Assembly (NCBI RefSeq): GCF_023156505.1
Contig: NZ_JALNMJ010000030.1
Location: forward strand, 1-52,777
Source of the DNA: Roseibium sediminicola
Lineage (GTDB): Bacteria > Pseudomonadota > Alphaproteobacteria > Rhizobiales > Stappiaceae
Reading direction: 5' to 3'
Length of the DNA: 52,777 nt
Part shown: positions 35,473 through 43,811 of the stretch, piece after piece
Numbering within the stretch: position 1 is the stretch's first letter
Layout of the letters: each line of letters opens with the position of its first letter
Position numbers and translations under genes: made by a program
Notes under the pieces: generated by a model
Databases searched by the model: none
What the model was told of the DNA's origin: nothing
Seen by the model: only the letters and a program-made list of their open reading frames with translations

Positions 35473-38400
35473 CGGGTCATGCCCTGATCCTTGGAAAGAT
35501 CCTTTTTCAAGGCCTGCACCTGAGCTTGCTCGTGAGATTGCCTTTTGGCGTTGATTTTCTGGATGGCATTGAACTTCGGCCATGCCTCAGCAAGCTTAAC
35601 CCGATCGTCGTCGGCAGCCAGCGCAGCCGCCTTCTCAAAAGCAACTCCCTCCGGCTTGGCGGTGCCGACAAACGCCCTCTCCCCGAACCGCTGGTCCAGC
35701 TTGGCGGCAACTTCGCCGAGCTCGGCCTCGACCATTTTGTCCGCCAGAAGGAAGGACAGGCCGGCATTGAGATCGTTCCGGTCGACGGCATCGCGGATCC
35801 GCGACAAGACCGTCTCGGCCGCAGGTGACAGCGCCGGAATATCGACACGTGACAGATCGCGTTCGCGCTCCAGTTCTACGGAACGCAAATCGCCGATCTC
35901 GGCTCTAAGACGGATATAGGTTTTCGCATCATCGCTGAGCTGCGGAATGTTGTTTAATGCCTGCTCGCGGTTCTCGCGGGCAACCTTGCCTGCCAGCAAG
36001 CCGGTCTTGCCGCGCAGCGCACCAAATTGCTCGGGCGCATTGACCAGTTCTTCCGCGAGCCTGTCGCGAGCCGTGGTTTGCGCTTCGCCGTCCAGCTTCA
36101 AGATGTCCTCGATCCGCATCGCCTTGACGGCCTGCTCCGGCTGCTCGAAAACAAGCCGGGCGCGGTTCTGAACTTCGGCCCAATGAGTTGTCAACGTGGC
36201 ATCCGACTGCAAATTGTCCTCCACAGCGTCAGGAATGGACATGGCCCACATCTTCACGCCCGCGATCCAGGGTTGTGATGTGGTAGGATGTTCGCGCGAC
36301 TGTCTTTGGACGGTATTCGTCTCCCCAGCAAGACCTCGCTCAAGACCGGTCAAGCCAATCCCCAGCTTTTCACCGAGGGACAAGAGCCGCTCACCGAGCT
36401 CCGAGAGTTTTGCCTTCTGCTCGGCAAACCAGCGACGCTGGTTCTGGACCAACGCCTTGGCGACCCGAAGCCCATAGAGCCCCCGGCTATTGGCGTAGCT
36501 GAGTGCCTGGGCATAGAGTTCCGAGCCCGCATAATCGAGCGTCGTATCTTTCGCGCCCTTCCTGGAAAGCACTTCTATCAATCCGCCACTCTTCGCGAAG
36601 GACAACGCGCCGTGATAGAGCTTCACGTCTTCCCGGTGCCTGGTCATCGCCACATAGGTCAGATGCCGGTTGAGGGAGAGCGTTGCCAGCACCTTCACCT
36701 TGTCGACGGTGGCGCCTTGCGATTTGTGGATCGTTGTCGCGTAGCCATGATCGACATTGCGATAGGTCTTTTGGTTGACCTCGACGCACCGGATCTGATC
36801 GGAACCGATATCGCCGATCTCAGCGAGGATGCGCCCCTCGCCCGCCTCGATGACCCGGCCAATCATTCCATTTTTTACGTTCAGGTCACGGTCGTTTTTC
36901 AGAAACACGATCTGGTCGCCGGCGGCAAATAACCGATCACCCTCCTCGGTGCGGAATTTTTCTCCCGTTTCGATCACGCCGCGGTCAATCAGCACTTGCC
37001 GCGCCATCCGGTTCAGCCGGTGCACATCTTCCCGCAAATGCGCCAGCATCAACATCGACTTCGACGGATCGTAGTCGCGGGACCAGTCGTCGATCAGGTT
37101 CCCGAAAACCTGATCCTTGAGCGGCATGCTGATCACATGACCATTGGCCTGATAGGCATGGATCGCCTTCGCGACATTGCCACGCGCAAGATCCATCGAC
37201 GCATCGCGCATCCACTGTTCGCGCTGGCGGTAGATCGTGCCAAGTTCCGCGTAACCGGTTCGATCCGTCAACGAGCGGAAGGCGGCCCCCGCTTCAATCG
37301 GCTGCAGCTGTTCCGCGTCTCCGATCAGAACGAGCTTGGCTCCAGCCTTGGCGACCATCTCGACAAAGACGCTCATCTGGCGGCTATCGACCATGCCGGC
37401 TTCGTCGATCACGAAGACTGATCGACTGTCAGGGAGCCCCTCGCCTCTGCCCCAGGACAATTGCCAGGATGCCAATGTGCGCGAGGCGATCCCGGCTTCT
37501 TTCTCCAGTCCCTCGGCCGCCTTGCCCGCAAGGGCGGCGCCGACAACCTGATAGCCGTTTGCCTCCCATACCTGACGCGCGGCTTTCATCATCGTCGTCT
37601 TGCCTGCCCCGGCCCGGCCGACGACCGACGCCATGCGCTCGTCACCCGTGATGCGCTCGATCGCAACACGCTGCTCATCCGAAAGTTTTTGGACACTGAC
37701 AAGCACTCGGTCGCGCAAACGCGCATCCACACCATGCGAGGACACGGACACAAGATGATCCGCCCGCCGCGCCATCTCCGCTTCAAGCCGCATCATCTCC
37801 CGGCTGGTAAACTTCGCCGGTTCCATTTCGCCCGTTTCCGGATCAACCGCTTCGACCGCAAGCTTCACGACATCCGGAGAATTCAGAACGCGTGCAAGCA
37901 GATCCTGGAATCTGCCCGGATCGTCCACGTAGCGGTGCAGATATTTTGCGACGTCTCGTTCATCGAAAACGCTCTTCTCGCGCGTGATCGCGTCAATGAC
38001 GATTTCCGGGCGGCGCGTGATCCGTCTGACATTCTCAAGCCGGCTTTCCGCATGCCATGACGAGCGTTCCAGACCGGCATCGCGCCCTTGCGCTTTTGCT
38101 TGGCTAACAATGTTGCGCGCCTGCACACCGATCTTCGATGTCGGCTGTAGCTCGATCCCTTGAGCCTCATAGGAGCGATGATCGATCCGGGCATCATGTC
38201 CGGCAAGCTCCAGGCTCTTGTTCGCATGAACGGCCCAAAGCTCGCGCCACGCCTTCAGCGTTTCCTTGTCGCCCGCCCAAGCTCGATACTGAATTTTGCC
38301 GCCCTTTCGTACAGGCTCGCCATTCTCATCAAGAAGAGTTTCCCACTTCGACCCGAAGCCCTTCTCGTTGAGCGGCGCCAACGTCAGCATGACATGGACA

Positions 38401-38834
38401 TGCGGATTGTTTTCCTTGTCGTGATAGACCCAATCCGCAACCATGCCCCGCGATAGGAAGGCCTGCCCAACATAGGCCTGCACCAGGGCAATGTTCTCCT
38501 CCCGGCTGAGTTCAGACGGCAGCGCCAAAACGATCTCACGGGCAAGCTGTGCGTTGACACGCGTCTCATGCGCCTCGACCGCGTTCCAGAGTGTTTCACT
38601 GGCACCCGCAACACTCCGACCGTCGATCAGCGTCCGGAACCATTCCGGCGTCTGATCGGGCAACGCCAGTTCCTCATGGACCAGATCGCCGTCCTTGTGC
38701 GCGTAGTCGAAACTCTTGTGATCGTAATCGTTCGACACCGTCATTTGAGCACGATGCCGATAAGCGGCCGCCGCAACACTCGACCGGCCTTCGCTCCGGG
38801 AAATCACCTGAACATGGAAATGGTAGATGGCCAT
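35469..38834 (-). CDS. traA: TraA relaxase/helicase (MOBQ type)
   Basis: A 1121-residue bifunctional protein that nicks oriT and unwinds DNA during conjugation. The N-terminal MobA/MobL relaxase (about 1-240) has the active-site Tyr region AAAAYRHR (Tyr25) and the metal-binding NPHVHVM triad (143-149). The central helicase has Walker A GRAGAGKTT (406-414), Walker B VFVIDEAGM and further SF1 motifs such as GYATTIHKSQGATVDKV. The C-terminal 250 residues are charged and helical. The length matches Ti-plasmid TraA. The gene diverges from traCDG across the oriT region. Confidence 0.96.
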   Translation of the reverse strand: MAIYHFHVQVISRSEGRSSVAAAAYRHRAQMTVSNDYDHKSFDYAHKDGDLVHEELALPDQTPEWFRTLIDGRSVAGASETLWNAVEAHETRVNAQLAREIVLALPSELSREENIALVQAYVGQAFLSRGMVADWVYHDKENNPHVHVMLTLAPLNEKGFGSKWETLLDENGEPVRKGGKIQYRAWAGDKETLKAWRELWAVHANKSLELAGHDARIDHRSYEAQGIELQPTSKIGVQARNIVSQAKAQGRDAGLERSSWHAESRLENVRRITRRPEIVIDAITREKSVFDERDVAKYLHRYVDDPGRFQDLLARVLNSPDVVKLAVEAVDPETGEMEPAKFTSREMMRLEAEMARRADHLVSVSSHGVDARLRDRVLVSVQKLSDEQRVAIERITGDERMASVVGRAGAGKTTMMKAARQVWEANGYQVVGAALAGKAAEGLEKEAGIASRTLASWQLSWGRGEGLPDSRSVFVIDEAGMVDSRQMSVFVEMVAKAGAKLVLIGDAEQLQPIEAGAAFRSLTDRTGYAELGTIYRQREQWMRDASMDLARGNVAKAIHAYQANGHVISMPLKDQVFGNLIDDWSRDYDPSKSMLMLAHLREDVHRLNRMARQVLIDRGVIETGEKFRTEEGDRLFAAGDQIVFLKNDRDLNVKNGMIGRVIEAGEGRILAEIGDIGSDQIRCVEVNQKTYRNVDHGYATTIHKSQGATVDKVKVLATLSLNRHLTYVAMTRHREDVKLYHGALSFAKSGGLIEVLSRKGAKDTTLDYAGSELYAQALSYANSRGLYGLRVAKALVQNQRRWFAEQKAKLSELGERLLSLGEKLGIGLTGLERGLAGETNTVQRQSREHPTTSQPWIAGVKMWAMSIPDAVEDNLQSDATLTTHWAEVQNRARLVFEQPEQAVKAMRIEDILKLDGEAQTTARDRLAEELVNAPEQFGALRGKTGLLAGKVARENREQALNNIPQLSDDAKTYIRLRAEIGDLRSVELERERDLSRVDIPALSPAAETVLSRIRDAVDRNDLNAGLSFLLADKMVEAELGEVAAKLDQRFGERAFVGTAKPEGVAFEKAAALAADDDRVKLAEAWPKFNAIQKINAKRQSHEQAQVQALKKDLSKDQGMTR

Positions 38835-38966
38835 CGAGGGCAGGGATTCCGGATGTGAAGAGGCAGGCTAGGTCGAAGAAACAGGAAGGTGAGAAAACAA
38901 AGCGCCAGAACGGCGAAGACGGGGAATGCAGCTCATTGGTTGCAATTCAACTTTCGTACCAGCACA

Positions 38967-38998
38967 GGATTGCAGATGCAATCCTATAAGTGCGCTCT
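38967..38998. other. oriT: Putative oriT with nic site
   Basis: A perfect 8-bp inverted repeat, GGATTGCA-GA-TGCAATCC (38967-38984), is followed at once by TATAAGTGCGCTCT. The arrangement of inverted repeat plus TAAGTGCG resembles RSF1010/Ti-type (MOBQ) origins. By analogy nicking would fall after TAAGTGCG, near 38994/38995. It sits between traA and traC, where Ti-type plasmids keep oriT. The cut site is inferred, not shown. Confidence 0.75.
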
Positions 38999-39004
38999 GC
39001 ACTC

Positions 39005-39242
39005 AACGATTGAAAATCGTTTCCGCTTGAGAGCTATCGCCGTTTGCGGCGATAGGGCGCTGGAAGCACCGCCCTGGCTTTAGCTAAAAGGCCGTTCTTT
39101 ACCGGTCTGCCGTGCAGGAGATGTGGCAAGTCCTCCACCGCCCAGACCCGGTTTACCACAGGCTTCGGCTTTCTCTTCAGCGCTTTATGGGGAGCGCGTT
39201 CAAGCCTTCGCCTGCTCCGTCCGGTTTTCCTCAAAACCGGAC
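39005..39242. repeat. Hairpins in the traA-traC intergenic region
   Basis: Three perfect inverted repeats: AACGATT-GAA-AATCGTT (39005-39021), CTATCGCCG-TTTG-CGGCGATAG (39034-39055) and GTCCGGTTTT-CCTC-AAAACCGGAC (39219-39242). They may be part of the relaxosome binding region or act as terminators and regulatory sites for the divergent tra operons. A small, very basic open frame on the minus strand (39034-39234) overlaps them but matches nothing I know. Confidence 0.6.
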
Positions 39243-39441
39243 TGCGGCCCTCACGGGCTGGAAAACCGGATCTTCAATCAGCGCATAAGTCAGTCGTAAG
39301 GCCGTTTCGCTCCGATTCAGCGGACTCCTTCCTGGTTGTATCCACGACAAGTTCTGCAACCAAGCTCGACTTGAGGAAAATGACGCGCTATGAGCGAGCC
39401 CCTTGCCTTTAAACAACCCATTTCAAAACAAGGAAAATCCG

Positions 39442-39693
39442 ATGGCTCCGCGCAATTCCAGAACCGCCTCCGAGCAGATTGACGACATCGAAGCGCAGAT
39501 TGCAAAGCTCCAGCAGAAGAAAAGACAGGTGCTCAAAAAGCAGTCCGAGCGCGTTGCCAAGCTCGTCATGGAGAGTGGTCTCGCCGAACTCGACATCGAT
39601 GAGGCCGAACTCGCCAAAGCCTTGAACGACCTCGCCGCCCGATTTCAAAAGCCGGCCGCTTCACAAGCTCACGCTGCAGCTCCGCAGAATTGA
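39442..39693 (+). CDS. traC: Conjugal transfer accessory protein TraC
   Basis: An 83-residue protein starting at ATG 39442 (AAGGA upstream). A long charged helix, probably a coiled coil (ASEQIDDIEAQIAKLQQKK), is followed by a second helical part (LDIDEAELAKALNDLAARF). In Ti-type systems TraC is a relaxosome accessory protein acting at oriT. Identified from position and sequence character. Confidence 0.8.
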   Translation: MAPRNSRTASEQIDDIEAQIAKLQQKKRQVLKKQSERVAKLVMESGLAELDIDEAELAKALNDLAARFQKPAASQAHAAAPQN

Positions 39694-39736
39694 AGGGCAA
39701 TTCAGAACATTTGAAAACCGGATAAGGCGAACGCGA

Positions 39737-39916
39737 TTGCTGGACCGCAAGAAAGACGCACGCGAAAAGATCCAGCTCGGCGGCCTCATCGTCAAAGCCG
39801 GGCTTCGCGAGACAGACAAGGCCATCCTTCTCGGCATTCTAATGGATGCATCGAAGCGCCTTGGCGACATAAACGAGCGCGACAGATGGCGCGCAATCGG
39901 AAAGGCCGCATTCTAG
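39737..39916 (+). CDS. traD: Conjugal transfer accessory protein TraD
   Basis: A small protein including LLDRKKDAREKIQLGGLIVK and AGLRETDKAILLGILMDASKRL, as in Ti-type TraD. The only standard start in frame is TTG 39737 (AAGG 9 bases upstream), giving 59 residues. The frame stays open upstream (ENRIRRTR precedes it), so translation may begin nearer 39674-39689 from a rare start overlapping traC. The stop is 1 base before traG. It probably helps TraC and TraA at oriT. Confidence 0.75.
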   Translation: MLDRKKDAREKIQLGGLIVKAGLRETDKAILLGILMDASKRLGDINERDRWRAIGKAAF

Positions 39917-39917
39917 A

Positions 39918-41837
39918 ATGACACTCAAAAGGGCGCTGCTGTTCCTGATCCCGATAGCCCTTATGCTGTCAGCGGTGTGGGGTCTAACCGGGATTGAAAC
40001 CAGGCTGGCTTCCTTCGCCACGACGCAGAAAGCCTATCTGTTGCTCGGCCGGACCGGGCTTACCCTTCCCTTTCTTGTCTCTGCCGGGCTGGGCCTCATC
40101 GTTCTCTTCTCAGCGCGCGGTAGTCTCGACATCAAATGGGCTGGCTTCGGTGTGCTGACCGGCGGCCTGACGGTTTTTGCTATTGCTGCGCTCCGGGAGG
40201 CGCTACGGCTCAATGCTTTCGCGGCGCAAGTACAGCCTGGGTCGGTTCTGCAGTACGCCGATCTCTATTCGATCGGTGGTGCAGTCGGAGCGCTCTTTGT
40301 CGGTCTGTTCGGTTTGAAGGTAGGCTTGAAGGGCAACAGTACCTTCGGCGACAACCGGCCGAAACGGGTTTCCGGCCGCAGAAGCATCCACGGCGAAAGC
40401 GATTGGATGGACGGTAAGACCGCCGCAAGGATGTTTCCGGAAGATGGAGGGATTGTCATCGGAGAACGCTATCGCGTCGATCAGGACAGCGTTTCGGAAA
40501 TCAATTTCGATCCGCGCCACAACAACACTTGGGGCAAGGGTGGCAAGGCTCCCCTCGTTGCCTTCGACCAGGGCTTTGGTTCCACACACGGCATCGTCTT
40601 TGCCGGCTCAGGTGGATACAAAACGACATCCGTGGTCATTCCCTCCTGTCTCCAATATCCCGGTTCAATGATCGTTCTGGACCCCTCGACCGAAATTGCA
40701 CCGATGGTGGCAGGCAGCCGCAACGCGATGGGCCAGAAGGTCATTTGCCTCGATCCGAAAAACCGACAAGTCGGGTTCAATGTCCTCGATTGGATCGGTC
40801 AATTCGGCTCCTCGATGGAAGAGGACATGGCAACGGTTGCGGCCTGGCTCATGTCGGAAAAGCCGCGGATCGCCTCCGGAGCGGACGACTTCTTCCGCAC
40901 CAATGCGGAACAGCTCATCACCAGCGTGATCGCCCATGTCGTCTTTTCCGATCTGGAGAATACCTCCGGAAAACGGTCGCTGCGCACGGTGCGCAGCATT
41001 CTCACCAAACCGGAAGAAAACCTGAAAGAGTTCCTGGCCGAAATCCACGACACGGCACCGAACGAGTTCGTCAAGGAACTTGTCGGTCCCTTCATCAACA
41101 TGACACCGCAAACCTTCTCCGGCGTCTATGCGACCGCAGCCAAGGAAACCCACTGGCTCTCCTATGAGACCTATGCCGCGCTCGTCTCCGGCAACACTTT
41201 CAAAACCGACATCATCGCCAACGGCCGGACGACCATCTTCCTTAACATCGATCTGTCCACGCTGGAAAATCATCCGGGCATGGCCCGGGTGATCATCGGC
41301 GCGTTCCTCAAAGCCGTCTATAACCGCGACGGCGAAATCGAGAGTCGGGTTCTCTTCCTGCTCGATGAGGCCGCACGGCTCGGCTACATGCGCATCATCG
41401 AGACGGCACGCGATGCCGGCCGCAAATATGGGATTTCGCTTCTGATGCTGTTCCAGTCGCTCGGTCAGATGCGGGAGGCGTTCGGCGGCCGCGACGCAAC
41501 CTCCAAGTGGTTTGAATCCGCCTCCTGGGTGTCCTTCGCCGCGATCAACGATCCGGACACGGCGCGGTATATTTCCGAGCGTTGTGGCCTGACGACAATC
41601 GAGGTCGAACAGGTCAGCCGGTCCTCACGCGGCGGGCAAGTTTCGCGGAACCGCTCCCGCCAGCTTTCTCAGCGTCCTCTCATTCAGCCGCATGAAGTTC
41701 TGCAGATGCGGTCCGATGAGCAGATCGTGTTCACCAGTGGAAATGAGCCGCTGCGGTGCGGTCGGGCGATGTTCTTCCGGAGGATGGAGATGACTGAAAA
41801 AGTGACGGCGTCGCGGTTCGGAAGAGAGCGACGATAA
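39918..41837 (+). CDS. traG: TraG type IV coupling protein
   Basis: A 639-residue VirD4-family coupling ATPase linking the relaxosome to the secretion channel. It has three or four N-terminal membrane segments (about 5-24, 47-66, 74-92 and 115-135), Walker A FAGSGGYKTTS (about 228-238) and Walker B VLFLLDEAARLG. The length is normal for Ti-type TraG. It follows traD by 1 base. No trb mating-channel genes follow; an IS3 element begins about 210 bases downstream. Confidence 0.96.
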   Translation: MTLKRALLFLIPIALMLSAVWGLTGIETRLASFATTQKAYLLLGRTGLTLPFLVSAGLGLIVLFSARGSLDIKWAGFGVLTGGLTVFAIAALREALRLNAFAAQVQPGSVLQYADLYSIGGAVGALFVGLFGLKVGLKGNSTFGDNRPKRVSGRRSIHGESDWMDGKTAARMFPEDGGIVIGERYRVDQDSVSEINFDPRHNNTWGKGGKAPLVAFDQGFGSTHGIVFAGSGGYKTTSVVIPSCLQYPGSMIVLDPSTEIAPMVAGSRNAMGQKVICLDPKNRQVGFNVLDWIGQFGSSMEEDMATVAAWLMSEKPRIASGADDFFRTNAEQLITSVIAHVVFSDLENTSGKRSLRTVRSILTKPEENLKEFLAEIHDTAPNEFVKELVGPFINMTPQTFSGVYATAAKETHWLSYETYAALVSGNTFKTDIIANGRTTIFLNIDLSTLENHPGMARVIIGAFLKAVYNRDGEIESRVLFLLDEAARLGYMRIIETARDAGRKYGISLLMLFQSLGQMREAFGGRDATSKWFESASWVSFAAINDPDTARYISERCGLTTIEVEQVSRSSRGGQVSRNRSRQLSQRPLIQPHEVLQMRSDEQIVFTSGNEPLRCGRAMFFRRMEMTEKVTASRFGRERR

Positions 41838-41940
41838 GGATGCGGGAACTCGCCTGGTCGACGCTAATTGCTGGACAGTTAAATCTTCACCAGGAAAGAC
41901 AACGGTGAAAGCGGGAATGCAAATTGCCGGTCGTCAAGCA

Positions 41941-42013
41941 AGCCTTGGCCCGATCAATCCGGACCAAGGCTTTCAAACGCGAAGACGAGAAACGGCCGCC
42001 TTATAAGGGCGGC
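41941..42013 (+). terminator. Two hairpins downstream of traG
   Basis: AGCCTTGG (41941-41948) pairs with CCAAGGCT (41964-41971), followed by TTTC. GCCGCC (41995-42000) pairs with GGCGGC (42008-42013). Together they probably end the traCDG transcript. Confidence 0.5.
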
Positions 42014-42088
42014 ACGCTTTCGATTGTATTGTCCTGATCCGACGCAATGAACCGCCCCGGGTTTACCGGAGAGTAAAACTCTCACAGG

Positions 42089-42430
42089 ATGGCCCTTATG
42101 GATCAGAAGATAGTTCCACCCAAATATACGGCTGAGTTTCGCGAACGCGGTGTTCGGCTCTTTCAAGACCACCGCAGCGACTATGACAGTGACAATGCGG
42201 CCTATCGTGCCATTGCGTCGAAGCTTGGCTGCTCCAAAGATAGCCTGCGTGTGTGGTGCCTTCAGGCCGCACGTGATGCAGGCGAGCGCGCCGGTCCGAC
42301 GAGCGAGGAAAAGGCGCGGATCAAGGCTCTGGAGCGGGAGAACCGGGAACTTCGCCAAGCCAACGAGATCTTGAAGAAGGCGTCTGCCTATTTTGCCCAG
42401 GCGGAGCTCGACCGCCCGTTCCGCAAATGA
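42089..42430 (+). CDS. IS3-family OrfA
   Basis: A 113-residue DNA-binding protein (YTAEFRERGVRLFQDHR; AIASKLGCSKDSLRVW) with a C-terminal leucine-rich coiled coil (ALERENRELRQANEILKKAS). Its stop overlaps the orfB ATG. Confidence 0.92.
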   Translation: MALMDQKIVPPKYTAEFRERGVRLFQDHRSDYDSDNAAYRAIASKLGCSKDSLRVWCLQAARDAGERAGPTSEEKARIKALERENRELRQANEILKKASAYFAQAELDRPFRK

Positions 42431-43329
42431 TTGCGTTCATCGAAGAGTATCAGGAAGCCTTTGGGGTCGAGCCGATCTGCCGCGTTTTGCCGATTGCCTC
42501 ATCAAGCTACTACGCGCACGCAGCCATTTCCCGTAATCCGGATCTGGCCTCGGAGCGTTCGAAGAAAGATATCGCGGATGCTCGGGAGATCCTGCGCGTT
42601 CACGAGATGAGCAAGGGACGCTATGGAGCACGCAAGATCTGGCACCATCTGCGCAGAGAAGGCCGGAATATTGCCCGCTGCACTGTGGAACGTTTGATGA
42701 AGTCGCTTGGCTTGCAGGGTGTAACCCGGGGCAAGAAGAAGACAACGATCCCGGACCCGGCCTTGCCTTGTCCACTGGACAAGGTCAACCGGAACTTCAC
42801 GGCAACGGCCCCGAACCAGCTCTGGGTTTCGGATTTTACCTACTGCTCAACATGGCAAGGAATGGTCTATGTAGCTTTCGTCATAGATGTCTATGCCCGC
42901 AAGATCGTTGGTTGGCGGGTCTCCACGTCGATGACCACGAGCTTCGTGCTCGATGCCTTGAACCAGGCAATCTGCCAAAGGCTGCAAAGACAGGTGCACG
43001 GGCTGATCCATCACTCGGACCGGGGCAGTCAATATCTGTCCATCCGCTACTCCGAACGGCTGGCGGAGACCGGCATCGACGCATCGGTTGGCAGCGTGGG
43101 CGACAGTTATGACAACGCCTTGGCCGAGAACGTCATCGGGCTCTTCAAAACAGAAGTCATCAATCTGTTCGGTCCGTGGAAATCAGCCAGTCAGATCGAA
43201 TGGGAAACCCTGAAATGGATCAGCTGGTACAACACCGAACGCCTCCACAGCGCCATCGAATACAAAACTCCCACAGAAGCCGAGGAGGCCTTCTTTGAAA
43301 ACTTGAACCGACTTGATAAAGCCGCATAA
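42427..43329 (+). CDS. IS3-family transposase OrfB
   Basis: A 300-residue integrase-core transposase with an HTH_21 segment (MSKGRYGARKIWHHLRREGR) and the DDE triad in WVSDFTYC, HHSDRGSQY and NALAENVIG. The WYNTERLHSAIEYKTP tail is typical. The frame is complete and the element may be functional. Confidence 0.94.
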   Translation: MIAFIEEYQEAFGVEPICRVLPIASSSYYAHAAISRNPDLASERSKKDIADAREILRVHEMSKGRYGARKIWHHLRREGRNIARCTVERLMKSLGLQGVTRGKKKTTIPDPALPCPLDKVNRNFTATAPNQLWVSDFTYCSTWQGMVYVAFVIDVYARKIVGWRVSTSMTTSFVLDALNQAICQRLQRQVHGLIHHSDRGSQYLSIRYSERLAETGIDASVGSVGDSYDNALAENVIGLFKTEVINLFGPWKSASQIEWETLKWISWYNTERLHSAIEYKTPTEAEEAFFENLNRLDKAA

Positions 43330-43370
43330 TCTTTGAAACAAAATCTCTTCGGTAAACCCGGGGCGGTTCA

Positions 43371-43552
43371 TAGAGATCGCCGGCGATAATCAGCGCATCC
43401 ACTTGCTCATCGATACACACGTCGACGATCGTCACCAAAGCCTGCCTCGTGGCATCGCCAATCAGTTCGGCAAGGTCACCATTGCGCAGCGCCAGTGAGC
43501 GAAGTGGGGAGTCGAGATGAATGTCTGCTGTGTGGACAAATTTGAACGGCAT
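43371..43552 (-). pseudogene. Metallophosphoesterase (SbcD/YhaO-like) N-terminal fragment
   Basis: The first 60 residues of a DNA-repair-exonuclease-type metallophosphoesterase remain: FVHTADIHLDSPL carries the Asp-x-His metal motif and ALIIAGDLY the second Asp. The IS3 right end at 43370 cuts it, and the rest is not found on the other side of the element. Non-functional. Confidence 0.85.
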
Positions 43553-43704
43553 AAACTTAGTATTCTAGGTCTTCCGATACAAAGTAAAGCCACCAATGAA
43601 CCTGGGAATTTGAGAGCGGCGCGCAAGCTCTTCAACCACAATCATCACGTCTTTGACGGCGTGTCCCCCTGACCAGTTTTTCTCAGGTTGGCCTTCCTGG
43701 TTCC

Positions 43705-43800
43705 TACGCGCAATGATTCTTGCGTCCATCGCGCAAGTTTGCGCTTACGCTTGAAAATTGCGCCTAAACAACGATAATTGCGCCTACCCCCTACGCGCAA
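43705..43800. promoter_or_regulatory. Array of TTGCGC(C/T)TA sites upstream of the Fic gene
   Basis: AATTGCGCCTA occurs twice exactly 20 bases apart (43756 and 43776). TTGCGCTTA lies at 43739. Inverted versions TACGCGCAA lie at 43705 and 43792, with a variant ATCGCGCAA at 43728. Spacing of about two helical turns suggests cooperative binding by one protein. The winged-helix part of the Fic protein starting 12 bases downstream is a candidate binder. Confidence 0.6.
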
Positions 43801-43811
43801 GAAATTCGGCA

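Larger units (their letters stand above)
42048..43370 (+). mobile_element. IS3-family element with 21-bp perfect ends
   Basis: A 1323-bp element whose terminal inverted repeats begin TGAACCGCCCCGGGTTTACC and match perfectly over 21 bases. Both orfs are intact. The flanking bases show no target duplication, and the right end cuts a metallophosphoesterase gene whose remainder is not on the left, so a deletion or recombination accompanied or followed insertion. Confidence 0.9.

Noticed and set aside
38967..38984. Possible TraR-type tra box at the inverted repeat
   Set aside because: The central TGCAGA resembles part of a tra box, but the repeat is only 18 bases with different arms and is better explained as the oriT inverted repeat beside the nic motif.
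39034..39234. Small very basic minus-strand open frame in the traA-traC gap
   Set aside because: It overlaps hairpins of the transfer-origin region, matches no family I know, and its Arg/Lys richness could come from the inverted repeats. Could be revisited by comparison among related plasmids.
43371..43552. A complete 110-codon minus-strand gene reaching from 43552 to 43220
   Set aside because: Beyond codon 60 the frame runs into the IS3 right end and opposite-strand transposase. It is a truncated gene, not a short intact one.
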